Assembly (NCBI GenBank): GCA_964409905.1 | Contig: CAYPET010000004.1 | Coordinates: 1 to 64,000, forward strand | Origin: JAGNRR01 sp964409905 | Lineage (GTDB): Bacteria > Bacteroidota > Bacteroidia > Chitinophagales > Chitinophagaceae | Direction: 5' to 3' | Length of the DNA stretch: 64,000 nucleotides | Shown: positions 35,754-44,643 of the stretch, in pieces | Layout: each line of letters begins with the position of its first letter | How positions within the stretch are numbered: position 1 is the stretch's first letter | Program-made: the position numbers and the translations under genes | The notes under the pieces: generated by a model | Databases searched by the model: none | The model's input: only the letters and a program-made list of their open reading frames with translations | What the model was told of the DNA's origin: nothing

Positions 35754-36416
35754 ATGCGAAAGCTTTTATTGCTGTTTGTGTTGCTTGCTGGTGTAATTTC
35801 TACAACCAATGTGTATGCCGATCGGTTTGATTATTTCTGGGATACAAAAGCACATGACCGCGGTCAGATTCACATGAGCTATGGCTATGGTTTTCCGAGG
35901 TTGGATAATAGTCGGTTTGACTTTCATAAGGATAAAAATAATTTTCGTGTGGTAGGTGTAGGGCCTTTTATATTCAAAGCAGAATATGGCCTCACGCGCG
36001 AATTGAGTGTTGGCATTTCTGCAACCTATATCAAGTATCGAAGCGATTGGCAAGAGCTACGTTTTGATGATTTTCACAACAGAGATTTATGGACAACTTA
36101 TGGCACTGTTGCCGAGGATTTAGCCATCATGCTACGTTTCAACTATCACTATCGCGTAACACCACGTTCTGATTTATACATTGGTGGTGGCATGGGATAT
36201 AATATGTGGACAGAAGAAGATGTTTTGCCAGGGCGGGCTGATGATAGCACCTTCAATTCTTTCTTCAAAGTGCCCGGGGCTACTGCCGCCGAGTTGACCC
36301 TTGGTTATCGCTATTACTTCCGTCAGCGGAATGCTTTTTATGTTGAAGCTGGTTATGGAAAATCTATTGTACAGGCGGGATTTGTCTTTAAATTCCGTCA
36401 CAAAAATCGAGAATAG
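35754..36416 (+). CDS. Outer-membrane beta-barrel protein, hypothetical
   Basis: A 220-residue protein with signal peptide about 1-22 (ending NVYA) and alternating strands typical of a small barrel: GQIHMSYGYGFPR, PFIFKAEYGLTRELSVGISATYIKY, TLGYRYYFRQRNAFYVEAGYGKS. It ends FVFKFRHKNRE, with a short tail after the last strand. Family not recognised. The 245-nt gap upstream holds no gene or clear promoter that I can see. Confidence 0.75.
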   Translation: MRKLLLLFVLLAGVISTTNVYADRFDYFWDTKAHDRGQIHMSYGYGFPRLDNSRFDFHKDKNNFRVVGVGPFIFKAEYGLTRELSVGISATYIKYRSDWQELRFDDFHNRDLWTTYGTVAEDLAIMLRFNYHYRVTPRSDLYIGGGMGYNMWTEEDVLPGRADDSTFNSFFKVPGATAAELTLGYRYYFRQRNAFYVEAGYGKSIVQAGFVFKFRHKNRE

Positions 36417-36449
36417 GCCTATATTCGCAACGCATAAAAAAGGAATACA

Positions 36450-36575
36450 ATGATCAATACAATCCTAGCTACGTCATTTGGGGATGCCATTGGAACTTTT
36501 GGGTGTTATTTTTACTCAATTGTAATAACTGGCGGAATCTTATTTTGTATGAAAAATTATCTTAAAAGAGACTAG
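36450..36575 (+). CDS. Possible 41-residue small membrane protein
   Basis: ATG at 36450 opens a 41-codon frame ending in TAG. The product has one hydrophobic stretch (about FGCYFYSIVITGGILFCM, residues 17-34) flanked by a basic MKNYLKRD tail, like many small membrane proteins. AAAAAAGGAA lies 4 nt before the ATG, a possible ribosome-binding site. It sits between the barrel gene and pdxH and is followed by a terminator hairpin. Family unknown. Confidence 0.4.
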   Translation: MINTILATSFGDAIGTFGCYFYSIVITGGILFCMKNYLKRD

Positions 36576-36608
36576 TTACACCTAATAGAACTAGTAAATA
36601 CTTTAAAA

Positions 36609-36638
36609 CTGAATACCTTTGCGCTATTCAGTTTTTTT
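36609..36638 (+). terminator. Rho-independent terminator immediately before pdxH
   Basis: CTGAATA (36609-36615) pairs with TATTCAG (36625-36631) across a 9-nt loop, followed by seven T. The pdxH ATG begins at the next base, 36639. The hairpin also contains the pdxH -7 element. Confidence 0.7.
36614..36621 (+). promoter_or_regulatory. -7 promoter element for pdxH, inside the terminator hairpin
   Basis: TACCTTTG, a perfect TAnnTTTG, 17 nt before the ATG at 36639. Transcripts begun here would lack the 5' arm of the terminator and so escape it. Confidence 0.5.
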
Positions 36639-37280
36639 ATGCTCCGAGACGAAATCAGTAAACTAAGACAATCCTATAGCCATGCCACATTAGATGAGCA
36701 TCAAGCTCATGCGAATCCTATTGAGCAATTTGAACAATGGTTTCAGGAAGCTGCCCGGGCGGAAATTGTGGAGCATAATGCCATGACATTGGCTACCTGC
36801 GTTAATAATATGCCGGATGCGCGGATTGTATTATTAAAGTCATTCTCCAATCAGGGATTTGTTTTTTTTACCAATTATAACAGCGCCAAAGGAAGGGAAC
36901 TAGATATCAATCCCAGGGCAGCACTGGTTTTTTTGTGGAAGGATTTGGAACGTCAGGTAAGGATTCGGGGAGAGGTGCAAAAAGTACCAAAAGCTGTTTC
37001 TGAAGAGTACTTCAATACGCGCCCCATTGATAGTCAATGTGGGGCAGTAGCTTCTCAACAAAGCCAGCCAATCGCCAGCCGGGATGAGTTAGATGCTCAA
37101 TATGCCGCAGTATTGGATGCACATAAAGAAAATGGGCCCCAAATGCCAGCTCATTGGGGTGGTTATTTGCTCGTTCCAAACGAGATAGAATTCTGGCAAG
37201 GCAGAGAGGGTCGGATGCATGACCGCTTGCTGTACAGGCACCAAAATGCCAAATGGGACATTACGCGTTTGCAGCCCTAA
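36639..37280 (+). CDS. pdxH: Pyridoxamine 5'-phosphate oxidase
   Basis: A 213-residue FMN enzyme that oxidises pyridoxine or pyridoxamine phosphate to pyridoxal phosphate. Motifs are NAMTLATC, PDARIVLLKSF, GFVFFTNYNSAKGREL (FMN phosphate site), RQVRIRGEVQKV, SQQSQPI and the C-terminal FWQGREGRMHDRLLY with the substrate-binding Arg/His. Length is typical. ATG lies directly after a T-tract. The stop overlaps that of the convergent glycosyltransferase by 4 nt. Confidence 0.96.
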   Translation: MLRDEISKLRQSYSHATLDEHQAHANPIEQFEQWFQEAARAEIVEHNAMTLATCVNNMPDARIVLLKSFSNQGFVFFTNYNSAKGRELDINPRAALVFLWKDLERQVRIRGEVQKVPKAVSEEYFNTRPIDSQCGAVASQQSQPIASRDELDAQYAAVLDAHKENGPQMPAHWGGYLLVPNEIEFWQGREGRMHDRLLYRHQNAKWDITRLQP

Positions 37281-38017
37281 GCGTATATTTTATTCTTACG
37301 AATACCTTTTTTGTGCAACCAATGTTGAATAGATACGCGCAGTACGCCTAATCCATATTTCATGCTTCGAGAAAAATTGATGCTGCTTGCTTCTTCAAAA
37401 TATTTGGTCGGACAAGTGATTTCAGCTATTTCAAAACCTGCCATAAAGATTTGAGAAAGCATTTCGTTGTCAAAAATAAAATCATCATCATTCAAATTAT
37501 ATGCTATACGCTCCAGTACCTCGCGCGAGAAGGCACGATAGCCGGTGTGGTATTCGCTTAGTTTTTGTCCGATGATGATATTTTCGCTAAGTGTCAGGAG
37601 GCGGTTGGCTACATATTTGTAAAGGGGCATACCCCCTTTTAAGGCACCCTTACCCAATATGCGCGATCCCAATACACAAGGATAAAGCCCTTGCGCAATT
37701 ATACTGCTCATGGCAGGAATCAACTTAGGCGTGTATTGATAGTCGGGGTGCAACATGATGACGATATCCGCACCCAATGCCAGTGCTTTATTATAGCAGC
37801 TTTTTTGATTACCACCATAGCCGGTATTTTTATCGTGTTCTATAATATGCTGTATGCCCAGCGATCGGGCAACCTCTAAGGTATTATCCGAGCTTCTATC
37901 ATCAACCAACACAACATCGTCTACAATGTCGAATGGAATTTCGTCGTATGTTTTTTTTAATGTTAGACCGGCGTTATAAGCAGGTAATACAACAATAATT
38001 TTTTTGTTTGACAACAT
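37277..38017 (-). CDS. Family 2 glycosyltransferase (dolichyl-phosphate mannosyltransferase-like)
   Basis: A 246-residue GT2 protein with a GT-A fold. KIIVVLPAYNAGLTLKKTYDEI, VLVDDRSSDNT (nucleotide-binding Asp residues), MLHPDYQYTPKL in the DxD position, and YHTGYRAFSREVLE are visible. No membrane helix. Likely transfers a sugar to polyprenyl phosphate. Downstream of the thioesterase gene by 15 nt on the same strand. Confidence 0.9.
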   Translation of the reverse strand: MLSNKKIIVVLPAYNAGLTLKKTYDEIPFDIVDDVVLVDDRSSDNTLEVARSLGIQHIIEHDKNTGYGGNQKSCYNKALALGADIVIMLHPDYQYTPKLIPAMSSIIAQGLYPCVLGSRILGKGALKGGMPLYKYVANRLLTLSENIIIGQKLSEYHTGYRAFSREVLERIAYNLNDDDFIFDNEMLSQIFMAGFEIAEITCPTKYFEEASSINFSRSMKYGLGVLRVSIQHWLHKKGIRKNKIYA

Positions 38018-38032
38018 ACTTACTAAGGTAAT

Positions 38033-38497
38033 TTATTCATTGGGCTTCGGAAGTAAATTGCTTGGAATTTCTTTTAGCGTATTAGCTAGATTGGTGGTAC
38101 CATAAGCCAATAAGGTATTTTGGGCATTACGTACTTCGCAATGAATATTCGCAATTTTTTTACCGGTTTTCATAACGTTTGCGGTAGCATAAATTTTTTC
38201 ATTGAGCAAAGCGCTTTGCATATAGTCGATATGCAAGTTGAGGGTGGTATAAATGGTTTCTACGGCTTGACTATAAAAAGCCAAACCTGCGATTTCATCA
38301 ATAAGCATGGCAATCATCCCTCCATGCATTTGTTTAGAGGGGTTTGTTAGTACATCGCGAACCACAAGGCTAACCGTCACCTGACCTGCACAAATATTTT
38401 CGATAGTGTACTGCAAATGTGCTCCTGCAGCGCTTCGTATGTTTTGATACGGTTTGCCAATACTCTGTTTTAATTCATGTAAAATTGGATTATCCAT
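38033..38497 (-). CDS. PaaI-family hotdog thioesterase
   Basis: A 154-residue single hotdog domain. The central helix motif is MHGGMIAMLIDEIAGLAFY, typical of PaaI/YbgC-like acyl-CoA thioesterases, and TTLNLHIDYMQSALLNEKIYATANVMKTG supplies the following strands. Substrate unknown. Overlaps the upstream methyltransferase-like gene by 8 nt, so the two are translationally coupled. Confidence 0.88.
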   Translation of the reverse strand: MDNPILHELKQSIGKPYQNIRSAAGAHLQYTIENICAGQVTVSLVVRDVLTNPSKQMHGGMIAMLIDEIAGLAFYSQAVETIYTTLNLHIDYMQSALLNEKIYATANVMKTGKKIANIHCEVRNAQNTLLAYGTTNLANTLKEIPSNLLPKPNE

Positions 38498-39164
38498 TGG
38501 AAACTTTTGGGAATAATAGGTATATGTAATTTGGACTTCGTTCTATCCGGTCAAATGTAAAATGCGTTGACAGCATATCTTCAAAAACACGGCGGTCATT
38601 TTTGTGCAAAAAAATAGTATTGATAATGATACGCGCATCCGAACTGCTTATCCGAATAATTTGATGCCAGAAATTGGGGTCTTGTACAACTTGGCTATTT
38701 TCTAAATCTTTAAAAAGGTCAATGCCAATCATATCAAACGTATGCTGCGTTTGCCTGATATAATCTGCCGCATCATAATGTTCAAAAAATACATTTTTAT
38801 CCTGATCCAATTGATGGTATTGCTTAGCCAATTCGATAATCTTTTCATCATACTCTACCAAAACACTTCTGGGAAATAATTGGTACACGGTATGTAGCCT
38901 GCTAAGTGCACTGCCTAAACCTGCCCCAAGTAGTAAAAAGTGTTGAATGGGTTGCAGTTTATTTTTTTTATCTAAACGTTCAAATGCTAATTTAAAAGGC
39001 GAGTAGCGATAGCCATCTGAATAAAGGGCATGGGCACTTTCAAGTTGCCATTGTCCTTGGTAGTATTTTATTTTTAATGCAGCATGCTTGTCCGTGTACA
39101 GCTGTTGTGTCACAATGGGCATTAAATACCCTAAACATTTTTTATACCATGGCAGGTCAAACAT
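38490..39164 (-). CDS. Spermidine synthase-like SAM-dependent methyltransferase-fold protein
   Basis: A 224-residue protein. HFLLLGAGLGSALSRL is the nucleotide-binding motif I, SVLVEYDEKIIELAKQ motif post-I, and FFEHYDAADYIRQTQHTFDMIGIDLFKD resembles the spermidine synthase D-x-x-D region. The N-terminal strands of true spermidine synthases are reduced. Enzymatic role uncertain. It is 3 nt downstream of the M48 protease gene, in an apparent operon protease-methyltransferase-thioesterase-glycosyltransferase. Confidence 0.75.
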   Translation of the reverse strand: MFDLPWYKKCLGYLMPIVTQQLYTDKHAALKIKYYQGQWQLESAHALYSDGYRYSPFKLAFERLDKKNKLQPIQHFLLLGAGLGSALSRLHTVYQLFPRSVLVEYDEKIIELAKQYHQLDQDKNVFFEHYDAADYIRQTQHTFDMIGIDLFKDLENSQVVQDPNFWHQIIRISSSDARIIINTIFLHKNDRRVFEDMLSTHFTFDRIERSPNYIYLLFPKVSNG

Positions 39165-39167
39165 GTG

Positions 39168-39962
39168 TTAGTGCGGGCGGTAATACACCATGGCCCTTTT
39201 CAGGTTTTTTTGTAAGGAGGCAATCCTTGTTGCTTCGTGAGGGTGTGTGCTCAAAAATTCAGGAGGCTTCTGTCCGCTGCGAGCCGCCATGCGCTTCCAT
39301 AGGTCTATGGCTTCCTGCGGGTGATAACCAGCTTTGGCCATAAAAATCATTCCCATTTCATCCGCTTCCAATTCATGTTTACGCGAGTAGGCTAGCATAC
39401 CAAGTTGTCCTCCAATGCCGACAGCTTGCTGAAAAAGTTGTGCGTGCTGGGGGTTTTGATTGGATATTGCAATAGTGCCTACAGCCGCTGCACCTTGAAG
39501 TATTAGTGCCTGTGTCATCCGTTCGTTGCCATGATTGGCAATTGCATGAGCAATTTCATGCCCCATGACAGCTGCCAGACCTGCTTCGGTAGCGGTGATA
39601 GGTAAAATGCCGGTATAGACCGCTATTTTACCACCAGGCATACACCAGGCATTGACTTCGTTACTCTGTACTAAATTGTACTCCCATTGGAATCCTTTCA
39701 CACGTTCTTGCAAACCTTTTGACTGTAAATAGGCCGTTACAGACTGGGCGATGCGTGAGCCCACTCGTTTGACCATTTCGGCTTCAGCTGTGCCGGTAAC
39801 GGGTTTGTTCTGTTGTAAGAACTGACTATATTGTGTATAAGACATGGACTGCATGCTGGGTGCAGGTATCAAGGTTACTTGTCTGCGGCCTGTAAGCGGC
39901 ACTCGTGTGCAGCTTTCGGTAACGAACAAGATGCAAAACAAAAGAACCATTAGTTTTTTCAT
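39168..39962 (-). CDS. M48-family metalloprotease, lipoprotein
   Basis: About 264 residues from the ATG at 39962 (the frame extends to a TTG two codons earlier). Signal sequence with a lipobox-like Cys (TESC, C18). The zinc site is MGHEIAHAIANHG (HExxH), with a later Glu in KHELEADEMGM. A loosely BepA/LoiP-like protein acting in the periplasm on misfolded envelope proteins; this role is inferred. Transcription continues into the methyltransferase-like gene after 3 nt. Confidence 0.92.
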   Translation of the reverse strand: MKKLMVLLFCILFVTESCTRVPLTGRRQVTLIPAPSMQSMSYTQYSQFLQQNKPVTGTAEAEMVKRVGSRIAQSVTAYLQSKGLQERVKGFQWEYNLVQSNEVNAWCMPGGKIAVYTGILPITATEAGLAAVMGHEIAHAIANHGNERMTQALILQGAAAVGTIAISNQNPQHAQLFQQAVGIGGQLGMLAYSRKHELEADEMGMIFMAKAGYHPQEAIDLWKRMAARSGQKPPEFLSTHPHEATRIASLQKNLKRAMVYYRPH

Positions 39963-40035
39963 AATCAAGGTATTGCTAAATACAAAGTAAAGGTCTAAAG
40001 CGTTTTGCTGGCGAGAAGGTTGTTAGTTTTTACTA

Positions 40036-41730
40036 TTAGTAATTATAACGTCTTCGGGCAGTATTCCAGCGTACACCACTATAAACAAAAGCAGATCGAT
40101 CGCCTGGGTTATAGTTAAAGTCACTGGATTCCATTCTATAGCCACCTCCAAGGTCAAAAAACACATTTGGTTTGATTTCGTAAGCCAGGTGCAGATTGGC
40201 ATACAATACATTACTAACGAAGCCATTATACATGTTGATGCCATAGTCTGCATTTCGGTTGGTATAACGTTTAAAAATATCGCCACCAAAGGAAACGGCT
40301 GAAGAGCTGTCTCTACCTTGTTTGTTATAAAAAGCTTCCAGATTGAAATATACTTTTTGATGTGGTTTGTAATTTATATTGAGTACCAGTTCTGAAAAAT
40401 TCGCTCCGTAAGGATGTGCAAGGGGTTGGTTGTTGTGAGTATAATCAGCCGTTGTGTTAAAATAACTATAGGTAAACGGTCTTACACGGTTGTACTCGAT
40501 TTGAACGAGTAGGTTATTGACTCCAAACGGGTCTGCAATTTTAGTGCCTAATTGATAAGCATACTTATTAGCCCACCAACCATTACCAGCTGTGATTTCG
40601 CTAAATTTAAATTCATCCAGAAGAAATTGCCCATAGATCAATGCCTTAATATTGGGGTTTGCTTTAAAGTTGATGCCCATTAGCGCATTATCCGGGCTAC
40701 CGATACTTTGTTCTACATAGCGATACAGGATGAGGGGATTGAGATATTGAAATTCAAAATGGTTTTGTCGGCCATAAACCACGCCTTCAAATAAGCCAAC
40801 ATTTAACCACTTGGTTACATTCATAATAAGGTGATGCAGGGCGGCGTATTTTTTTGGTAATAATATATCAGGACCGCGATTGAATTGTGGTGTGAGTTCT
40901 AAAAATAAGTTTTGGTAATTTAACTTCCAGAATTGCGTATTAATACGAAAAAATAATGCGTTGCTTCCAAGGTCTGACAAGAATAACGAGCGGTACCCAT
41001 CACCTAAATGAAAACGATCATGCCCGAAGCTAATGTTCAGATTATCTTTTATGACTTCGGCATCAAAATAGCCATTGGCTAAGATATAATCTGTGGCTAA
41101 TCCGCTCTTTTCAGGTTTAAAGTTTTTGTAATAGGTTGGTCCGTTGGGCACCGCTTCATTTTCCTGAATGCGCCTTTGATGATAAAGCGGTCCACGCTCC
41201 TGATTGTCTGTAAATGAAGTATAGATACCAATTTTATTTTTAATATTGGCACGAACTTCTACACCCTTTCTGTTTTGAAACAAATTTTGTTTCGCATTGC
41301 CAAACTCTATCATTTGCTGATAATTGACAATTGGGTTAACGGCTATAGTATAATCGGGATGCTGAACCGAAAAAACATCCGCTCTTTTTTTATAAAAAAC
41401 ATCAAATAGAGAATATTCACCCTCGCCTGTATCCTCATCCGCGTCCCATTCCCAATTTTTATTGATGATTTGTTGAATTTCCTCTTTATCTCGTTCGCTT
41501 AGCACAATCTCATTTTCTTTAGCAAAGGCCAAATAGGATTTTAAGAATAAGACGGCTTCTTTTCGGGACACTGTTCCTTTGGCAGTATGCAATCCATCAC
41601 TGGCTTGTCCTCTTAATATATCAAATCGTTCAACTTGAAAATAATCATCCGCGTTGCGGTTGTAAAAGGCCGATTGTGCCCAGCTTGTCAATGGCAAGGC
41701 TGTCAACAAAAGAAACAAGATGTTTTTCAT
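40036..41730 (-). CDS. Outer-membrane barrel, capsule assembly Wzi-like
   Basis: A 564-residue protein with signal peptide MKNILFLLLTALPLTSWAQ. A soluble helical region follows (about 45-110, with KEAVLFLKSYLAFAKENEI), then a large beta-barrel. FGHDRFHLGDGYRSLFLSD and NALFFRINTQFWKLNYQNLF resemble the Wzi-like group of Bacteroidota, from memory. Function in surface polysaccharide attachment is inferred. A near-consensus -7 (TACCTTTA on the minus strand, 41755-41762) lies 24 nt before the ATG. Confidence 0.7.
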   Translation of the reverse strand: MKNILFLLLTALPLTSWAQSAFYNRNADDYFQVERFDILRGQASDGLHTAKGTVSRKEAVLFLKSYLAFAKENEIVLSERDKEEIQQIINKNWEWDADEDTGEGEYSLFDVFYKKRADVFSVQHPDYTIAVNPIVNYQQMIEFGNAKQNLFQNRKGVEVRANIKNKIGIYTSFTDNQERGPLYHQRRIQENEAVPNGPTYYKNFKPEKSGLATDYILANGYFDAEVIKDNLNISFGHDRFHLGDGYRSLFLSDLGSNALFFRINTQFWKLNYQNLFLELTPQFNRGPDILLPKKYAALHHLIMNVTKWLNVGLFEGVVYGRQNHFEFQYLNPLILYRYVEQSIGSPDNALMGINFKANPNIKALIYGQFLLDEFKFSEITAGNGWWANKYAYQLGTKIADPFGVNNLLVQIEYNRVRPFTYSYFNTTADYTHNNQPLAHPYGANFSELVLNINYKPHQKVYFNLEAFYNKQGRDSSSAVSFGGDIFKRYTNRNADYGINMYNGFVSNVLYANLHLAYEIKPNVFFDLGGGYRMESSDFNYNPGDRSAFVYSGVRWNTARRRYNY

Positions 41731-41855
41731 AATGTGATAGTCCGATTAGTGGAATAAAGGTATATTAATTAAACTATTATTCCGATTTCGTCAGTTTCAA
41801 AAAGACCGGCAGCCTGCTAATAGCCAAAATCTTCCCTAAAATAGATTTTTTTTCC

Positions 41856-41886
41856 TTGCCACTTCAAGTCGTACACTTTAGCTTTG
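41856..41886 (+). promoter_or_regulatory. Promoter for dihydroorotase
   Basis: TTG (41856-41858), 20 nt, then TAGCTTTG (41879-41886), a perfect -7. The ATG at 41898 is 11 nt further. The TTG that could extend the frame upstream is therefore the -33 element, not a start codon. Confidence 0.6.
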
Positions 41887-41897
41887 CTACATATTGC

Positions 41898-43238
41898 ATG
41901 GAAAATTACCTTATTAAAAATGCCTTAGTAATTAATGAAGGCAAGCAGTTTCGAGCCGATGTTTATGTCGAAAATGGCAAAATTGATCGCATGGGTTCTA
42001 CGCTAAAAGTAAAAACGGCGCACAAGGAAATTAATGCCGAAAACTTGGTATTGATACCCGGCGTAATTGATGATCAGGTGCATTTTCGCGAGCCCGGGCT
42101 TACGCATAAAGCCGAAATAGCCACCGAGTCACGCGCGGCAGTGGCAGGAGGTACCACTACTTTTATGGAAATGCCAAACACGGTGCCACCAGCCCTCACC
42201 TTCGATTTGCTTGAAGATAAATATGCCATCGCCGAAAAATGTTCGCCTGCCAACTACTCTTTTTTTATGGGAGTGAGTAATGATAATGCTGAAGAGGCTT
42301 TGAAAATAAACGAGCGTAAAAATGAGGTGTGTGGCTTGAAAATATTTATGGGGAGTAGCACCGGCAATATGCTGGTAGACAATATTGTAACTCTTGAGAA
42401 AATATTTGGGGGCAGTGAAGTGCTTATCGCTACACATTGCGAACGTGAAGGAATCATAAAAAGCAATCTCGAAAAGGTTTTGAAAGAAAATCCCCATCCC
42501 GATATCAGTTACCATCCGATAATACGCGATGTAGAAGCTTGCTACGAATCCTCTTTAGGCGCTATACAATTAGCCCGAAAGTTCGATACACGTCTACATA
42601 TTTTGCATATCAGCACGGCCAAAGAACTTGACTTGTTTTCGAACATGATGCCCTTAAAGGAAAAACGTATTACCGCAGAAGTTTGTGTACATCATTTACA
42701 TTTTACAGCAGACGATTATGCTCAATATGGCCATCAGATAAAATGCAATCCAGCCATCAAAGAAAAATCGAACAAGGCTGCTATCTGGGATGCTTTGTTG
42801 GATGATCGTTTGGATATTATTGCTACCGACCATGCCCCACATACCTGGGAAGAAAAAAGTCAAGAGTATCTTAAAGCACCGAGTGGCGTGCCATTGGTGC
42901 AACATTCATTATTGCTCATGCTAGACTATGTAAACCAGGGGAAAATCAGTCTAGAAAAAATGGTAGAAAAAATGTGTCATGCGCCGGCCGAATGTTTTCA
43001 GGTGGCTAATCGCGGATACATACGCGAAGGCTATCAGGCCGACCTAGTTCTGTTGGATTTGAATAAACCTACTGAAGTAACAAAGGAAAGTTTGTTGTAT
43101 AAATGTGGGTGGAGTCCATTTGTTGGCCATAGTTTTTCTTCGTCAGTGAAATATACTTTCGTTAATGGAACGATTGTATACAGCAATAATGAGGTATGTG
43201 ATATCAATGCCGGGCAGCGTGTGCAATTTAACCGATAG
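41898..43238 (+). CDS. pyrC: Dihydroorotase (amidohydrolase)
   Basis: About 446 residues from the ATG at 41898. Amidohydrolase-barrel enzyme of pyrimidine synthesis, the multifunctional-type (class I) dihydroorotase group. Motifs are DDQVHFREPGLTHK at the metal site (the first His of HxH is Gln here), GGTTTFMEMPNT, the metal His residues in THCE and LHILHIS, and TDHAPHTWEEK with the catalytic Asp. The C-terminal beta-sandwich includes ADLVLLDL. Own promoter just upstream. Confidence 0.93.
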   Translation: MENYLIKNALVINEGKQFRADVYVENGKIDRMGSTLKVKTAHKEINAENLVLIPGVIDDQVHFREPGLTHKAEIATESRAAVAGGTTTFMEMPNTVPPALTFDLLEDKYAIAEKCSPANYSFFMGVSNDNAEEALKINERKNEVCGLKIFMGSSTGNMLVDNIVTLEKIFGGSEVLIATHCEREGIIKSNLEKVLKENPHPDISYHPIIRDVEACYESSLGAIQLARKFDTRLHILHISTAKELDLFSNMMPLKEKRITAEVCVHHLHFTADDYAQYGHQIKCNPAIKEKSNKAAIWDALLDDRLDIIATDHAPHTWEEKSQEYLKAPSGVPLVQHSLLLMLDYVNQGKISLEKMVEKMCHAPAECFQVANRGYIREGYQADLVLLDLNKPTEVTKESLLYKCGWSPFVGHSFSSSVKYTFVNGTIVYSNNEVCDINAGQRVQFNR

Positions 43239-43413
43239 TAAATAAATTATTCATCCTGCAATCTTTGCAGATGGCAGCAGTAAATTAAGACCAATGAGGA
43301 ACTCGTTGGCCTGATGGTCTAATGAATAGCTTTGCAGTAGTTGTTTGCATTTGATGTGGAAATAGAGTAAATTCGGACTTGTCGTCTTTTTTAACCTGTT
43401 AAACAATCCACAT

Positions 43414-44570
43414 ATGAAACGATTTTCTTGCTACCTATGTTTGTGTGTCATACTAACTCTATCTGCCTGCAAAAAAGAGAAGGCATCTTGAGCAATTCAA
43501 AAGTTTTTAATGTTGAATTGTTCAAACAGAATTTACAAATTGGCTTGGGTAATCCGGTTGGTTATACCATCGTCATAGCCCAAGGAGGTCAACTGGCAGA
43601 TTCAGCTACTTTTGGCATCGGGGCAATCAACGCCGCCGCCGGCACTACCATCCGACCTTCCATTTATCATGATATCAATATTGCCAGCGTCACCAAATCA
43701 TTTACGGCAATGGCCGTTATAAAACTTATGGAATCCCGAGGGCAGCTAATGAATTTCCCGATAAACCTATGGTTGCCAAATTCCTGGCCCAAGCACGGTG
43801 ATGTACAAGCCATCACCTTTGAACAATTACTTTCGCAAACATCAGGTATACGCATGGCCTCTACAAGCTATGATTCACTCAAATTTTTAGTGGCGAATCC
43901 TGTCACGGCGCCCAAAACCTATTCCTATGCGAATGCCAATTTTGGGCTATTCCGAATCATACTACCCAAATTGTGGGATGCCAATATTTTTAATCAGCAA
44001 GAGGCCAGTCTTTCGGCAACTGATTTCGAGGATTGGATTGATCAGCGTTATATCGAATTGATGAACCAGTTGGTATTTGCTCCGGCAGGCATTGGTAATG
44101 TAAACTGTAGCATCGACCCGAACGTTACAACCATTCAGGCATTTTCTGAAACGCCCAATGGCATTTTTAATCCGCAAAGTTTTGGCGATTGGACAAACAG
44201 AAGCGGCGGTGGCGGATTTTACCTCAGCACTGCTGAAATGGCTCAGGTAATGAGTTACTTAGCCAACACATCCAGTATACTGACACAGTCACAAAAAAAC
44301 GCCATGGATCAAAACCTATATGGCTGGGACCCCAATGATGTATTTAATACCAATTATGGCCGGGTTTATGGTAAGGATGGCGCACTATTTCTTGATTTGA
44401 ATAACGATAATGGGCTTAGTCTTGGTGATGCTGGCTTGCAGACCTGGGTCGGAAAATTTCCGAACAAAGTGGAGCTGGCCATGACCGTGAACTCAGTTGG
44501 TGGTAGTTTTCGTAGCCTGGCTCAAATTGCACGGCAGGCATATGAGGATGCCTGGGTAGATACCCCTTAG
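43414..44570 (+). pseudogene. Serine hydrolase lipoprotein (beta-lactamase fold), frameshifted at its N-terminus
   Basis: The ATG at 43414 encodes a good lipoprotein signal (MKRFSCYLCLCVILTLSAC, then KKEKAS) but meets TGA at 43489. The body lies in another frame (43428-44570, 380 codons). Joining them needs one extra base in the A6 run at 43471-43476: with A7 the Cys would continue into KKREGILSNSK and the body. The body is a class C beta-lactamase/D-alanyl peptidase-fold domain with SVTK (S87, K90 of the body frame) and YAN (YSYANANFG). The C-terminal KTG-like motif is not clear. Either a natural one-base deletion, a sequencing error, or less likely programmed slippage. Confidence 0.8.
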
Positions 44571-44643
44571 CCCATGTTACATCGCGCCGTTGCACTTCTA
44601 TGCTGAAATGCAACTATATGGGTATTTAGAGTTATATCCGCAG

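Noticed and set aside
43468..43491. Programmed -1 frameshifting in the serine hydrolase gene
   Set aside because: The site reads C AAA AAA G, which lacks the preferred X XXY YYZ pattern, and the TGA shortly after is without a clear stimulatory structure; an A-run deletion is simpler.
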